A stretch of DNA of 64,000 nucleotides, taken from contig NZ_JACCHP010000015.1 of assembly GCF_016031625.1 (NCBI RefSeq), forward strand, positions 7,501-71,500, read 5' to 3'. The notes beneath the pieces are model-generated. The model saw only the letters and a program-made list of their open reading frames with translations, made no database searches and had not been told where the DNA came from. The DNA comes from Bradyrhizobium agreste. GTDB taxonomy: Bacteria; Pseudomonadota; Alphaproteobacteria; Rhizobiales; Xanthobacteraceae. Numbering within the stretch: the first letter of the stretch is position 1; every line of letters begins with the position of its first letter. The translations under genes and the position numbers were made by a program. Shown in pieces: positions 43,119 through 52,070 of the stretch.

Positions 43119-43820
43119 TCAAAACCTCTCGACCCAGGGCCGCAGCTCCAGCTCCCAGCTCCAGGCGCTGCGCGGCTGCTGCAGCACGTTCCAATAGCTC
43201 AGCGCGATTGCATCGGGATCGAGCGTCGAGTCCGGCTTGTCCACCGGGTCGGTCCGCGTCGCGCTGCGGATGCCGCCGTCGATCACGAAATGCGCGACAT
43301 GGATGCCCTGCGGCGACAATTCGCGTGCCATGCTCTGGGCAAGTCCCCGCAGCGCGAACTTGCCCATCGCGAAGGGCGCGGACTGCGCATAGCCCTTGAC
43401 ACTGGCCGAGGCGCCGGTGAACAGGATCGCGCCGTGCTGGTTCGGCAGCATCCGCTTGGCCGCCTGCTGCGCCACCAGGAAGCCGCCATAGGCGCTGACC
43501 GCAATCGCCTGCGCGACCTCGGCCGGGACGAGGTCGACGAACGGCCCGCGCGTGCGGCCGGAGGCATTGTAGACGACGAGATCTGGCGTGCCGATCTCGC
43601 GCTCGACCAGGCCGAACAGCCGCTCGACCTCCTCGGGCTCGGCGGCATTGCAGGCATAGGCCTTGGCCCCGGTCTCGGTGCAGAGCGCGCCAAGCTTCTC
43701 GATCCTGCGTGCGGCGAGCGCGACGCGGATGCCCTGCGCCGCAAGCAGGCGCGCCAGCGACGCGCTGAGGCCTTCGCCGGCACCGACGATGAGGGCGATC
43801 TTGTATTTCGGATGTTCCAT
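43119..43820 (-). CDS. Atypical SDR family protein lacking the catalytic tyrosine
   Basis: 233 aa. The nucleotide-binding loop GAGEGLSASLARLLA is present and Arg residues after strand two (ALAARRIEK) favour NADP. The serine is in GASASVKG. The position of the catalytic tyrosine is Phe (FAMGK instead of YxxxK), so normal hydride transfer may be impaired. The N-terminus and overall length are otherwise family-like. It probably acts with the adjacent hydratase gene, in an unknown role. Confidence 0.82.
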   Translation of the reverse strand: MEHPKYKIALIVGAGEGLSASLARLLAAQGIRVALAARRIEKLGALCTETGAKAYACNAAEPEEVERLFGLVEREIGTPDLVVYNASGRTRGPFVDLVPAEVAQAIAVSAYGGFLVAQQAAKRMLPNQHGAILFTGASASVKGYAQSAPFAMGKFALRGLAQSMARELSPQGIHVAHFVIDGGIRSATRTDPVDKPDSTLDPDAIALSYWNVLQQPRSAWSWELELRPWVERF

Positions 43821-44042
43821 GGCGTGATCTCTCGGAACAAGGGAGCCGCTGATCTATGCATGGTCCGCGCGGACAACCAGCCGGCGCGGCCACAATTCCG
43901 CAAGACGAATTGCTCCCTCGCGGCGATCATGCCGCCCTGACATTTTGCGGCTTTATCGCGGTCCGCGACTGGAGCATGATCGACATCATCCAAAGCGGCA
44001 AGCGCAAAGAATTGCCGCGGGACGGAAACGAAGAGGACGATC

Positions 44043-45827
44043 ATGCCCAGACCGGTGACAGCGCAGCCAAAAGATGTCGCGGCCGCACCATCCGGCCTGC
44101 TGGCGCCCGATACATCAGGCATGAATTTCTACCGCGCCGATCCCGCGCTCGCGGACCTGCTCCGCATCCATCTGCCGGAGAATCTGTTCCGCCACATCGA
44201 GCCGTATCTCGACCGGCTCGGCGAGCTCGCCGGCGGCCATCTCGACGAATGCGCGCGGCTCGCCGACCGGCACACGCCCATCCTGCACCAGCGCGACAAG
44301 TTCGGCCGCGACGTGCAATGGATCGAATATCACCCGGCCTATCGCGAGCTGGAGAACGCCGCGTTTGGTGAGTTCGGCATCCACGCGCTCTCGATCGCTA
44401 AGGGCATCATGGGCTGGCCGGACAAATACCCTGTTGTCGCCAAGCACGCCTTCACCTTCCTGTTCAACCAGACCGAATTCGGCATGGGCTGCCCGATCAA
44501 CGTCACCGACGGCTGCGCCAAGCTCTTGGCGAATTTCGGCAGCGAGGCGCTGAAGGCGAAATATCTGGACGGCCTCACCTCGACCGACATGAGCAAGCTG
44601 ACGCAAGGAGGCCAGTTCATGACCGAGAAGGAAGGCGGCTCCGACGTTGGCACGCTGACCACGCGCGCGGTGCAGGAGGGCGACCATTGGCGCCTCTACG
44701 GCGAGAAATGGTTCTGCTCGAATGCCGATGCGAAAGTCGTGATGCTGCTGGCGCGCCCCGAAGGCGCCGGGCCCGGCACGCGCGGCGTCGGCCTGTTCCT
44801 GATGCCGCGCTTCCTCGACGACGGCACGCAGAACCATTACCGGATCGTGCGCCTCAAGGACAAGCTCGGCACGCGTTCGATGGCCTCGGGCGAGATCAAG
44901 CTCGAAGGCGCGATCGCGTATGCGGTCGGCAAGCTCGACCGCGGTTTCGTGCAGATGGCCGAGATGGTGAATTCCTCGCGGCTCTCCAACGGCGTCAAGT
45001 CCACGGCGCTGATGCGCCGCGCCTATCATGACGCGATGACGGTGGCGACCAACCGCGTGGTGTTCGGCCAGCGCATCATCGATCTGCCGCTCGGACGGCG
45101 GCAGATGCTGAAGATCATGCTGCCGGTGGAGCAGGGCCTGTCGATGAGCTTCCTCACGGCGGATGCGCTTGACCGTGCCGAGGCCGGCAGCCAGGACGCT
45201 GCGGAGCTGCTGCGCATTCTCACTCCGACGCTGAAATTCCGTGCCACGCGCGATGCGCGCAAGGTTTGCGGCGATGCGCTCGAGATGCGCGGCGGCATCG
45301 GCTATATCGAGGAATTCGCCACCGCCCGCCTGCTGCGCGATGCGCATCTGGGCTCGGTCTGGGAAGGGACCGGCAACATCGTCGCGATCGATGCGCTCCG
45401 CCGCGCAGTGGGCCGCCACGGCGCAGAATCCGCGCTTGCGGCCGATCTGCACGCCCGGCTCGACGACAGCGGCTCGGTGCCGCAGGCCTGGCGCAACAAT
45501 TTGCGTGGCCTCACCGACCGTGCCGTCGGCTTCGCGCGCGAAGTCGCGGCTAAGTCCGAGCACGAAGCTGATGCGCGGCGCGCCACCAGCGTGCTCTATC
45601 ACGTCGCCAGCGCGGTCGCCCTCGCCTGGGAAGCACATCGCATCCACGGCATGCGCGGCGATGCACGCCGGCTGCTGCTCTCGCGCCTCGTGATCGACCA
45701 TCGCGTAACGCCGAGTGATCCGTTCCGGCTGACGGAAAATGCCGCGCAAGCGAAGATGGCCGAACTGCTGCTCGGCGATCGCGCAAGCGGCATGAGCGAG
45801 GTTGGCGAACTGATTCTGGCGGCGTAG
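44043..45827 (+). CDS. Acyl-CoA dehydrogenase, long form
   Basis: 594 aa, about 200 longer than standard members, with extra N- and C-terminal helical domains like AidB or very-long-chain relatives. The core has TQGGQFMTEKEGGSDVGTLT, LYGEKWFCSNADAKVVMLL, the HxG-like GDALEMRGGIGYIEEF and GSVWEGTGNIVAIDALR. The position of the catalytic base is not clear by eye. The ATG is preceded by GAAACGAAGAGGA. It diverges from the SDR gene; a family D repeat follows and then the alcohol dehydrogenase gene. Confidence 0.9.
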   Translation: MPRPVTAQPKDVAAAPSGLLAPDTSGMNFYRADPALADLLRIHLPENLFRHIEPYLDRLGELAGGHLDECARLADRHTPILHQRDKFGRDVQWIEYHPAYRELENAAFGEFGIHALSIAKGIMGWPDKYPVVAKHAFTFLFNQTEFGMGCPINVTDGCAKLLANFGSEALKAKYLDGLTSTDMSKLTQGGQFMTEKEGGSDVGTLTTRAVQEGDHWRLYGEKWFCSNADAKVVMLLARPEGAGPGTRGVGLFLMPRFLDDGTQNHYRIVRLKDKLGTRSMASGEIKLEGAIAYAVGKLDRGFVQMAEMVNSSRLSNGVKSTALMRRAYHDAMTVATNRVVFGQRIIDLPLGRRQMLKIMLPVEQGLSMSFLTADALDRAEAGSQDAAELLRILTPTLKFRATRDARKVCGDALEMRGGIGYIEEFATARLLRDAHLGSVWEGTGNIVAIDALRRAVGRHGAESALAADLHARLDDSGSVPQAWRNNLRGLTDRAVGFAREVAAKSEHEADARRATSVLYHVASAVALAWEAHRIHGMRGDARRLLLSRLVIDHRVTPSDPFRLTENAAQAKMAELLLGDRASGMSEVGELILAA

Positions 45828-45835
45828 GCTCTCTT

Positions 45836-45968
45836 CACCTCTCCCGAAGGGAGAGGTCGGATCGCGTCAGCGATCCGGGTGAGGGGTTGCGCTTCATCCA
45901 GAGACCTGAACCCCTCACCCGGAATCGCATCTTCGATGCGCTTCCGACCTCTCCCTTCGGGAGAGGTG
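45836..45968. repeat. Palindromic repeat family D (copy 3)
   Basis: CACCTCTCCCGAAGGGAGAG with right arm CTCTCCCTTCGGGAGAGGTG. It lies between the long acyl-CoA dehydrogenase and alcohol dehydrogenase genes. Confidence 0.85.
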
Positions 45969-46023
45969 AAGAACCGCCGCACGAGCAACATACAACGAAC
46001 CAACGATAACCGAGGAAACACCG

Positions 46024-47112
46024 ATGAAGGCCGCCGTCCTCTATGAAGTCAACCAGCCGCTCGTCATCGAGGACATCAGCCTGCCGAAGCCGGGGCCGCG
46101 CGAGGTGCTGATCCGCACCGCGGTTGCCGGGCTCTGCCACTCCGATCTGCATTTCATGGAAGGGCTCTATCCGCATCCGCTGCCGGCGGTGCTCGGGCAC
46201 GAATCCGCCGGCGTGGTCGAGCAGGTTGGCTCCGATGTGACCTATGTGAAGCCGGGCGACCACGTCGTCACGTGTCTGTCCGTCTTCTGCGGCACCTGCG
46301 ACAATTGCACCACCGGCCGCACCGTGCTCTGTACTGACGCGACGGTGAAAATGCTGCCGGGCGTCTCCAACCGCATGCAATGGTCGAAGCCGGAGAAGCT
46401 GCACCAGTTTCTCAATCTCTCCTCCTTCGCCGAGCAGATGCTGGTGCACGAAAACGCCATCGTGAAGATCCGCAAGGACATGCCGCTAGATCTCGCCGCC
46501 CTGATCGGCTGCGGCGTCATCACCGGCTATGGCGCGGTGGTGAACACCGCAAAGGTGACGGCCGGCGAGACCGTGGCCGTGATCGGCTGCGGCGGCGTCG
46601 GCATGGCCGCGATCAACGGCGCGCAGATCGCCGGCGCCGGCCGCATCATCGCCATCGACACCAATCCCGCAAAACTCCAGCTCGCGACCAAGCTGGGCGC
46701 GACCGACATCATCAACCCGGCCGACGGCGACGTGGTCAAGCAGGTGCGTGACCTCACCAATGGCGGCGTGCACCATTCCTTCGAGGTGCTCGGCCGCAAG
46801 GAGACGGCCGAGCAGGCCTTTGCCATGCTCGCCTCCGGCGGCACCGCCACCATCGTGGGCATGATCCCGTTCGGTCAGAAGATCGAGCTGCACGGCTTCG
46901 ATTTCCTGCGCGAGCGCAAGATCCAGGGCTCCTCGATGGGCTCGAACCATTTCCGCGTGGACATGCCGCGCTTGGTCGAGTTCTACCTGCGTGGCCGGCT
47001 GCATCTCGAAGACTGGATCTCGGCCAAGCTGAAGCTCTCCGAGATCAACGAAGGCTTTGCCAACATGAAGGCGGGCAAGACGCTGCGCAGCGTGATCGTG
47101 TTCGATAGTTGA
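46024..47112 (+). CDS. Zinc-dependent alcohol dehydrogenase (class III-like MDR)
   Basis: 362 aa medium-chain dehydrogenase. Catalytic zinc ligands are Cys in AGLCHSD, His-Glu in LGHESAG and a later Cys in ALIGCGVITG. Structural zinc ligands are the four cysteines of CGTCDNCTTGRTVLC. The NAD motif is GCGGVGMA with Asp in IAIDTNP. ATG 46024 has AGGAAACACC upstream. It oxidises a primary or aromatic alcohol; the substrate is not resolved. Confidence 0.92.
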   Translation: MKAAVLYEVNQPLVIEDISLPKPGPREVLIRTAVAGLCHSDLHFMEGLYPHPLPAVLGHESAGVVEQVGSDVTYVKPGDHVVTCLSVFCGTCDNCTTGRTVLCTDATVKMLPGVSNRMQWSKPEKLHQFLNLSSFAEQMLVHENAIVKIRKDMPLDLAALIGCGVITGYGAVVNTAKVTAGETVAVIGCGGVGMAAINGAQIAGAGRIIAIDTNPAKLQLATKLGATDIINPADGDVVKQVRDLTNGGVHHSFEVLGRKETAEQAFAMLASGGTATIVGMIPFGQKIELHGFDFLRERKIQGSSMGSNHFRVDMPRLVEFYLRGRLHLEDWISAKLKLSEINEGFANMKAGKTLRSVIVFDS

Positions 47113-47124
47113 GCGATTTACCTT

Positions 47125-47212
47125 CGTCATTGCGAGCGAAGCGAAGCAATCCAGAACTGTTTCCGCGGATGCAGTCTGGATTGCTTTGTCGCAAGAACTC
47201 CTCGCAATGACG
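47125..47212. repeat. Palindromic repeat family C (copy 2)
   Basis: CGTCATTGCGAGCGAAGCGA and CTCCTCGCAATGACG with GCAATCCAG/CTGGATTGC inside. It lies between convergent alcohol dehydrogenase and amidase genes. Confidence 0.85.
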
Positions 47213-47220
47213 AAGGACCG

Positions 47221-48693
47221 CTAATCGTCAAACATCTTCGGCGGCACGAAGCCGCCGAACTCGCGCTCGATCAGCTCGGCGAGCTTGAGCGGCGTCCTGT
47301 CTTCGAGGAAGGGGCCGACGATCTGAACGCCGACCGGCAGGCCGTCCTTCGACAGGCCGAGCGGGATCGCCGTGGCCGGCAAACCCGGAAGCGTGGCGAT
47401 GCCGGGCCAGGCGAGCTGGTCCGGATAGACATGATCCTTGCCGTCGATATTGATCCGGCGCTTTTCCTGTTCCGGCGAATGATCATGCGGATAGGCCGGC
47501 GTCGGCATGATCGGGCAGATCACCGCATCGAACGTCCTGAACAATTGCCGCCATTGCGCGCGCAGCCCGGCGCGCGCGCCCTCGTCGAACACCCAGGCCT
47601 GATGAGTGCTGGTCATGCCGCGCAGCCGCTCCGCGGCAAGGCTCGTGTCGTCGGGCGAGAGCTGCGCTGCGCCGGCACGGGCACCGGCGAGAATGTCGGG
47701 TGCAAAGAACGCGCCGAGAAAGCTCATCAGCATGCGCATGTAGAGACGCGAGGCCTCGCGGAAGTCCGGAAACAGCGGGCTTTCGCGCGCAACATTTGCG
47801 CCGATGCTCGTCAATCGACTGGCCAGATGTTCGATCGCGCCGCGAATCTCGGCATTGGCCGGCAGCAACGGATGGCTGTCGATCACCAGCACACGGAAAT
47901 CCTTCAGCGACGCATGGCGCGGCTCCGGCAGCGCGAGCTTGTACCCGATGCCGAGGTCGAGCGGGTCGGGGCCGGCCATCACGTCCAGCAGCAGCGTGAG
48001 ATCGGCCGCACCGCGGGCCATCGGTCCGATCACCGCCATGTCGCGTTCCATCGGAATCGCCGGAAACGGAGGCGGCGTATGGCCGCGCGTGGGACACAGA
48101 TTGTAGGTCGGCTTGTGCGCGTAGACGCCGCAATGGAACGCCGGCACGCGCAGCGAACCGCCAATGTCGGATCCGAGCGACAGCGGGCCATAGCCGGCCG
48201 CAAGGGCTGCCGACGAGCCGCCCGACGAGCCACCGGGCGTGCGGCCAAGGTCGTACGGATTGTTCGTCGTGCCGTAGATGTCGTTGTAGCTCTGCCAGTC
48301 ACCCAGCCCCACGGGAACGTTCGTTTTGCCGATAATGATGCCGCCGGCGTTCTTCACCCGGCTGATCGAGAGCGCATCCTCCGCCGGCTTGAAATCTTTC
48401 TGCGGGAGCCAGCCCCAGGTCGTCGGCAGGCCGGCGACGTTGTAGGATTCCTTCACCGTGACCGGCAGGCCGAGCAAGGGCTTGCGCTCGCCGCGTGCCA
48501 AAGCGGCGTCCGCATCGCGCGCTGCTTGAAGCGCGCGATCGAAGTCGCGCACGCAGATCGCGTTGACCTTGGCATCGTGCCGCTCGATGCGGTCGATCGC
48601 ATCCCGCGTGAGCTCGCCTGCGGAAACCTTCTTCGCGGTCAATGCGGCCGACAGCTCCACGGCGCTCTTGAAACTCCATTCCGACCTTGCCAC
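47221..48693 (-). CDS. Amidase signature family enzyme (second)
   Basis: 490 aa. Catalytic elements are Lys in LLGLPVTVKESYN, the signature GGSSGGSSAALAAG and the nucleophile segment SDIGGSLRVPA. GTG 48693 is chosen because AGGAG lies seven bases before and the residues upstream do not resemble the family. It is not adjacent to a transporter and has no AtzG partner nearby. It is distant from the amidase at 28143 in sequence. The substrate is unknown. Confidence 0.9.
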   Translation of the reverse strand: MARSEWSFKSAVELSAALTAKKVSAGELTRDAIDRIERHDAKVNAICVRDFDRALQAARDADAALARGERKPLLGLPVTVKESYNVAGLPTTWGWLPQKDFKPAEDALSISRVKNAGGIIIGKTNVPVGLGDWQSYNDIYGTTNNPYDLGRTPGGSSGGSSAALAAGYGPLSLGSDIGGSLRVPAFHCGVYAHKPTYNLCPTRGHTPPPFPAIPMERDMAVIGPMARGAADLTLLLDVMAGPDPLDLGIGYKLALPEPRHASLKDFRVLVIDSHPLLPANAEIRGAIEHLASRLTSIGANVARESPLFPDFREASRLYMRMLMSFLGAFFAPDILAGARAGAAQLSPDDTSLAAERLRGMTSTHQAWVFDEGARAGLRAQWRQLFRTFDAVICPIMPTPAYPHDHSPEQEKRRINIDGKDHVYPDQLAWPGIATLPGLPATAIPLGLSKDGLPVGVQIVGPFLEDRTPLKLAELIEREFGGFVPPKMFDD

Positions 48694-48793
48694 GTCGCTT
48701 CTCCTGTTCTTGTTGTCGAAGAATGATGCGCAGTTTGGCCGAATGCTGCAACGGCTGTTTGATCGCGATTGATATTCTGGCGGGACGGAACGT

Positions 48794-49765
48794 CTACGCC
48801 GCCCCAATCACGATCCCCACCGCCAGCACGATGGCGCCGCCGAGCACGATCTGGAACACGGCCTGGAGGAACGGCGTGTCCATGTAACGCGAGCGGATGA
48901 AGGCGATCGCCCACAATTCGAAGAACACGACGACGCAGGCGATGACGGTTGCGATCCAGAATGCGTTGGCCCAGCTGTCGGGCACCAGATACGGCGCGGT
49001 GTGGCCGAGCCCGCCCAGCGTCGTCATCGCGCCGCAAGTGATGCCGCGGAGCCAGGGCGAGCCGCGCCCCGTCAGCGAACCGTCGTCGGACAGCGCTTCC
49101 GCAAATCCCATGCTGATGCCTGCGCCGATCGAGGCGGCAAGGCCGACCAGGAATGTCTGCCAGTTCTGGTGCGTGGCGAAGGCAGCCGCGAACAGCGGTG
49201 CCAGCGTCGAGACCGAGCCGTCCATCAGGCCGGCGAGGCCCGGCTGCACATATTGCAGCACGAACATGCGCCGGCGCGTGCGGTCTTCCTCGGCGCGCAC
49301 GTCGGGCTTCAGGATCTCGTCGGTCAGCCGCGCCGCGGTGTGCTCGTGGCTCTTCTCGGCCTCGGCGAGATCGCCGAGCAGCCGGCGCACGTTGACATCC
49401 TCGGCCTGCTCGGCGGCTTTGGCGTAGAAGCGCTCGGCCTCGAGCTCCATGGTCTCGACTTCGCGGCGGATCGTATCGAGCGGCAGGTTCTTGGTCAGCC
49501 AGATCGGGCGGCGGCGCAGGAAGCCCTTGACGTCCTCGCGGCGGATCGGCGGCAGATGCTGGCCAAAGCGCTGCTCGTACATTTCCAGCAGCATGTGACG
49601 ATGGCCGCGCTCCTCCTCGGCCATCTGCTCGAACAGCTTGGCCGAGTCCGGATAGCGTTCCTTCAGATCCTCGGCGAAGGTCATGTAGATGCGGCTGTCC
49701 TCCTCCTCGGAGGAGATCGCGACCGCCAGCACCTCGCGCTCGGTCAGATCGGCGAAATTCTTCAC
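48794..49765 (-). CDS. mbfA: Membrane-bound ferritin / iron exporter MbfA
   Basis: 323 aa. An N-terminal ferritin-like di-iron domain (EEEDSRIYMTF, EEERGHRHMLLEMYEQ, EAERFYAKAAE, EAEKSHEHTAARL) is fused to a C-terminal VIT1/CCC1-like membrane domain with several helices (GLAGLMDGSVSTLAPLFAAA onward). In Bradyrhizobium this protein exports iron and protects against iron and peroxide stress. The start is set at GTG 49765 (VKNFADLTER), since the TTG six codons upstream would leave no room for a ribosome site beside the Irr box. The Irr box lies about 20 bp upstream of the start. Confidence 0.92.
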   Translation of the reverse strand: MKNFADLTEREVLAVAISSEEEDSRIYMTFAEDLKERYPDSAKLFEQMAEEERGHRHMLLEMYEQRFGQHLPPIRREDVKGFLRRRPIWLTKNLPLDTIRREVETMELEAERFYAKAAEQAEDVNVRRLLGDLAEAEKSHEHTAARLTDEILKPDVRAEEDRTRRRMFVLQYVQPGLAGLMDGSVSTLAPLFAAAFATHQNWQTFLVGLAASIGAGISMGFAEALSDDGSLTGRGSPWLRGITCGAMTTLGGLGHTAPYLVPDSWANAFWIATVIACVVVFFELWAIAFIRSRYMDTPFLQAVFQIVLGGAIVLAVGIVIGAA

Positions 49766-49785
49766 GGCGGCCCTGGCTTCCAAAA

Positions 49786-49802
49786 TTTAGAATAGTTCTA
49801 AA
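49786..49802. promoter_or_regulatory. ICE motif (Irr-binding box) of mbfA
   Basis: TTTAGAA-TAG-TTCTAAA is a perfect 7-3-7 inverted repeat. It matches the iron control element bound by Irr in rhizobia, so mbfA is expected to be repressed when iron is scarce. Confidence 0.9.
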
Positions 49803-49832
49803 CTATATAGGAGCTAGGGGTTCCGGGTCAAA

Positions 49833-50981
49833 TCAGGCTGTGCGGGCCTTCGCGAGGAAGTCGAGCAGCAACCGACTTACCTCCACCGGCTGCTCCTGCT
49901 GCACCCAATGGCCGGCGCCGTCGACGAGATGGCAGCCGAGCATCTTCGTGCACGCGCTGCGTTGCATCGTCTCGAATGCGCCGGGCCGTTGATAGGTGCC
50001 CCAATCCTGCTTCCCCGAGATGAAGCAGGAGGGCACGTCGATGCTGCGGCCCGCGAACAGCTGCATCTCGTTGTTCAGCATGCCTGACGTGCCGTAGCGA
50101 TACCATTGCAGCCCGCCCTGGAATCCGGTGCGGCTGTATTCGACGCTGTAGTAAGCGAGCTCGCGGTCCGGCAGCCATTGATTGACGGCAATCGCGGCCG
50201 CCGACGGCATTTCCTTCGCGACCGTCTCGGCCATGGTCTCGTGCAAGTCCATCACGTAATAGGTCGGCAGCTTCGCCAGCTCCTGCGCCGACCATGCTCG
50301 CAGCGGATAGGGCTTGTTGTCGGTCCAGTCCGCGCTCTTGTGATGATAATAGGCGCGCAGGAAATCATGCACGCCTTGCGACGCGCGGTGCATGTCGGCG
50401 TTCGCCTCGCGCGTCGAGTAGTACCATTGATAGTGCTTGCGTGGCCGCGGCAGCGCGGCGAGCTCGCGATGCACCGGGTCTTCCGCCGCGGGCTTCGCCG
50501 GATTGTCGACAGTGCCGAACGGCAGCGCCGGCGGACCGCCGAACGGCGCGCTCATCATCGTCACCGAGCGAAACACGTCGGGCCGGATCAAGGCGCACCA
50601 GGCTGCAACCGGGCTGCCGAAATCGTGCCCGACCACGTCGGCCTGCCTGTAGCCGAACGCCGACACCAGGCCGAGCGCATCGCGCACGAGATTGAACAGC
50701 GAGAACGGCGCGAGATCGTCGTCGTAGTCCGCGCTCCATCCCGTGGTGCGGCCGTAGCCGCGTTGGTCCGGTGCGATCACGTGGTAGCCGGCCGAGCTCA
50801 GCGCCGGCATCACCTTGCGCCAGGAGAAGGCAAGCTCGGGAAAGCCGTGCAGCAGCAGGATGCAGGGCCGCCCCTTGCTCTCGAAACCGGCCTCCAGCAC
50901 ATGCATCCGCAAGCCGTTGATGCCATCGATGGTGCGCGAGCGGATTCCGGCGGGCAGGGGAGGTGGGGGGAGATCAAGCAT
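49833..50981 (-). CDS. Epoxide-hydrolase-like alpha/beta hydrolase
   Basis: 382 aa. The HGFPE oxyanion motif, the nucleophile aspartate in VGHDFGSP, and DGAGHWVQQEQP with the histidine all fit soluble epoxide hydrolases and haloalkane dehalogenase relatives. Cap-domain Tyr residues are plausible in PTYYVMDLHE and QWYRYGTSG. ATG 50981 follows GGAGGAAAC. It is in a minus-strand row with MBL, GST and FAH genes, so it may open an epoxide in the same pathway. Confidence 0.85.
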   Translation of the reverse strand: MLDLPPPPLPAGIRSRTIDGINGLRMHVLEAGFESKGRPCILLLHGFPELAFSWRKVMPALSSAGYHVIAPDQRGYGRTTGWSADYDDDLAPFSLFNLVRDALGLVSAFGYRQADVVGHDFGSPVAAWCALIRPDVFRSVTMMSAPFGGPPALPFGTVDNPAKPAAEDPVHRELAALPRPRKHYQWYYSTREANADMHRASQGVHDFLRAYYHHKSADWTDNKPYPLRAWSAQELAKLPTYYVMDLHETMAETVAKEMPSAAAIAVNQWLPDRELAYYSVEYSRTGFQGGLQWYRYGTSGMLNNEMQLFAGRSIDVPSCFISGKQDWGTYQRPGAFETMQRSACTKMLGCHLVDGAGHWVQQEQPVEVSRLLLDFLAKARTA

Positions 50982-51001
50982 GATGTTTCCTCCGTCTTGT
51001 T

Positions 51002-51158
51002 ACCCTCCCCTGGAGGGGGAGGGTCGTTCGCGCGAAGCGCGAGCGGGGTGGGGTGATCTCTCCACACGGGCAGTGTTCAACGCGGAGAGACCGTCACCCA
51101 CCTCGGTTCGCATTCCGCTTCGCTGCATGCGAACCGATCCTCCCCTCCAGGGGAGGAT
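51002..51158. repeat. Palindromic repeat family B (copy 4)
   Basis: ACCCTCCCCTGGAGGGGGAG with a diverged right arm CTCCCCTCCAGGGGAGGAT. It lies between the epoxide-hydrolase-like and MBL genes. Confidence 0.8.
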
Positions 51159-51186
51159 GGGAGTTCGTCGCGCGAACTCGGCTAAA

Positions 51187-52056
51187 TCACACCGCCGCAC
51201 ACACGAACGCGTTGCCCTTGCGCCGGATCTTCCCCACCGATGGCGAGGGAAAATGCGCGGTGCAGCACAACGTGTCGGTGTCGCAATAGCGTTCCAGGAA
51301 GCTGCGGCGCGTCTTCGCGGCGGCGGCCGGATCGACGTCGAACTTGATCGACAGCTCCGGATAGAGCGTCTGCAGCGGCGAGTGCATGAGATCGCCCGAG
51401 AACACCGCATCGTCCTTGCTGCGGCCCATCGTGATGGCGATATGGCCCGGCGTGTGACCGGGTGTCGGCAGGATGCGGACGTGGTCACCGATCTCGTGGT
51501 CGTTGCCGACGAGCTCGTGCCTGTTAGCCTCGACCACCGGCAGCACGCTGTCGGCGAAGGGCGGGATCTCCGCCTTGGCGTTCTGCGCCGACCAGTGATC
51601 GAATTCCTGTTTCGCAAACAAATAGCGCGCCTTGGGGAAGGTCGGCACCCAGCGGCCGTTCTCGAGCCGCGTGTTCCAGCCGACATGGTCGACATGCAGA
51701 TGCGTGCACATCACGAAATCGATGTCGTCGACCGAAAACCCGGCGGCGCTGAGGCCGCGCAGATAGGTGTCGTCGGTCTTCATATTCCATTTCGGCCGAT
51801 TGGGGCGCGGCTTGTCGTTGCCGATGCAGCTGTCGACCAGGATGGTGTGGTGCGACGTCTTCACCACATAGGACTGGAAGCACAGCAGCAGCACGTCCTG
51901 CTCGTCCAGCGCCTTCGCCTGCCGCATCCACGCGCGGTTCTCGGCCAGCACCTCCGCGGTCAATCCCGGCAGCATCTCCAGCGCCGGGACGAACGAGGTC
52001 TCCTGCTCAATGACGCGATAGATGGTGAGATCGCCGACCGAGAACTTCAGGCTCAT
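51187..52056 (-). CDS. MBL-fold metallo-hydrolase (lactonase-like), copy 1
   Basis: 289 aa. The zinc motif HLHVDH (in MCTHLHVDHVGWNT) matches the HxHxDH motif. Further ligands are in PTPGHTPGHIAI and SGDLMHSP, and the last in CTAHFPSP. This is the arrangement of AHL-lactonase-like and related hydrolases. ATG 52056 is the start that aligns with the paralogue. It follows the GST gene by 14 bp, so they are co-transcribed. A quorum-quenching role is only one of several possibilities. Confidence 0.88.
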   Translation of the reverse strand: MSLKFSVGDLTIYRVIEQETSFVPALEMLPGLTAEVLAENRAWMRQAKALDEQDVLLLCFQSYVVKTSHHTILVDSCIGNDKPRPNRPKWNMKTDDTYLRGLSAAGFSVDDIDFVMCTHLHVDHVGWNTRLENGRWVPTFPKARYLFAKQEFDHWSAQNAKAEIPPFADSVLPVVEANRHELVGNDHEIGDHVRILPTPGHTPGHIAITMGRSKDDAVFSGDLMHSPLQTLYPELSIKFDVDPAAAAKTRRSFLERYCDTDTLCCTAHFPSPSVGKIRRKGNAFVCAAV

Positions 52057-52070
52057 GAGAACACCGCGGG

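Noticed and set aside
49766..49783. TTG start for mbfA
   Set aside because: It would place the start three bases from the Irr box with no ribosome site. The GTG at 49765 matches known MbfA N-termini.
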